This document shows, piece by piece, positions 5,283 through 5,770 of a DNA stretch of 5,770 bases. The stretch is from an uncultured Kouleothrix sp. (GTDB lineage Bacteria; Chloroflexota; Chloroflexia; Chloroflexales; Roseiflexaceae). The stretch is from the NCBI GenBank assembly GCA_937858455.1, contig CALLYN010000258.1:1-5770 (forward strand), in the 5' to 3' direction. The number at the start of each line of letters is the position of its first letter. Position 1 is the first letter of the stretch. A program made the position numbers and the translations under genes. A model generated the notes under the pieces. That model searched no databases. It was given only the letters and a program-made list of their open reading frames with translations, and had not been told where the DNA came from.

Positions 5283-5770
5283 TTACTGCGTGTCGGGGGT
5301 GGTGGTTTCGAGCATTTGAATGTGCTCGAGCCACGGCTCAAGCTCGCCGGCGATCTGCCCGGCAAGCGCATCGATCGCCTGGCAGGCGTCGAACGCGCGC
5401 CAGCGCTCGGGCTCCTGCGCTATCAGCTTGCGGTAGCCTTCGGCGACACGCCGGTGATACGCGACCTCGCGCGCGTCGAGGCGGTTCCACTCGATCGGCC
5501 CGCGGCCCTCGGCGCCGCCGAGGCGTGGCAGCTCCGAGGGCAGGTTCAGCGGCGGCGCGGCGCGGCCGGCGTCCTGCTCCTGGCGCTTGCGGCGCTTGCG
5601 CTCCAGCCCCTCGTCGGCCGTCAGGTCGAGGTAGATCGTCACGTCGGGCAGCAGCCCACCGGTGGCGATCGCGGTGAGTGTGCGTAGCTCGTTCATATCG
5701 CGGCCGAGGCCATACCCCTGGTAGGCGTAGGTCGAATCGGCGTAGCGATCGCACAGCACGATACCGCCCT
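5283..5770 (-). CDS. tmk: Thymidylate kinase (N-terminus outside window)
   Basis: This is the C-terminal part (about 161 residues) of dTMP kinase, which makes dTDP from dTMP and ATP in the cytoplasm. The frame is open to the window edge (GGIVLCDRY...), so the P-loop half lies beyond 5770; the GTG at 5759 is an internal valine, not a start. The signature CDRYADSTYAYQGYGLGR contains the DR(Y/F) motif and the substrate-binding region. PDVTIYLDLTADEGLERKR leads into the lid, and EWNRLDAREVAYHRRVAEGYRKL closes the conserved core. Between them lies an extra stretch of about 32 residues, rich in Lys/Arg, then Pro/Gly (nt 5496-5591), not usual in family members of about 210 residues. The stop (TAA at 5285-5283) is 10 bp before darA, so the two are one operon. 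Confidence 0.94.
   Translation of the reverse strand, partial: GGIVLCDRYADSTYAYQGYGLGRDMNELRTLTAIATGGLLPDVTIYLDLTADEGLERKRRKRQEQDAGRAAPPLNLPSELPRLGGAEGRGPIEWNRLDAREVAYHRRVAEGYRKLIAQEPERWRAFDACQAIDALAGQIAGELEPWLEHIQMLETTTPDTQ

Noticed and set aside
5273..5371. Upstream extension of darA
   Set aside because: It overlaps the end of tmk, and family members begin at MKLVLAVVQ; AAAGG precedes ATG at 5272.

Overview
The window is high-GC bacterial DNA with tightly packed genes. It most likely comes from the Chloroflexota (Roseiflexus/Chloroflexus/Kouleothrix-like). This is inferred from the gene set: a membrane-anchored baseplate-J-type protein next to ruvX, a transmembrane double zinc-ribbon protein, and a tmk-darA pair. 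No rRNA or other decisive marker is present, so the assignment rests on recognised protein families and remains an inference.

Layout. The left part (about 1-2289) is a plus-strand cluster: the 3' portion of a membrane-anchored protein with a baseplate J/gp47-like region, then ruvX (Holliday-junction resolvase-like / pre-16S rRNA nuclease), then an unrecognised small membrane protein. A perfect 8-bp hairpin (2311-2329) separates this cluster from everything to the right, which lies on the minus strand. Read in minus-strand order, the right part is tmk (thymidylate kinase, its N-terminus beyond the window), darA (cyclic-di-AMP-binding PII-like protein), a promoter, a TTG-started membrane zinc-ribbon protein, a DsbA-like lipoprotein overlapping it by 4 bp (ATGA), a non-coding stretch of about 300 bp, and a P1-family (DmpA/NylC-like) self-processing hydrolase that converges on the plus-strand cluster.

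The most unusual part is the non-coding stretch 3308-3607. It holds a 244-bp element with 16-bp terminal inverted repeats (one mismatch) flanked by TA on both sides. This is the signature of a non-autonomous (MITE-like) element of the IS630/Tc1-mariner type. It carries a second, diverged internal copy of its left end (86 bp period) and two strong hairpins that both close on a GAA triloop.

The genes mostly look like housekeeping and envelope functions: nucleotide synthesis (tmk), second-messenger sensing (darA), extracytoplasmic thiol chemistry (DsbA-like) and nucleic-acid processing (ruvX). I see no defence system, CRISPR array, tRNA or rRNA. Several details merit checking: the mobile element, the zinc-ribbon/DsbA coupled pair, altered ligand-pocket positions in DarA, and a lid insertion in Tmk.
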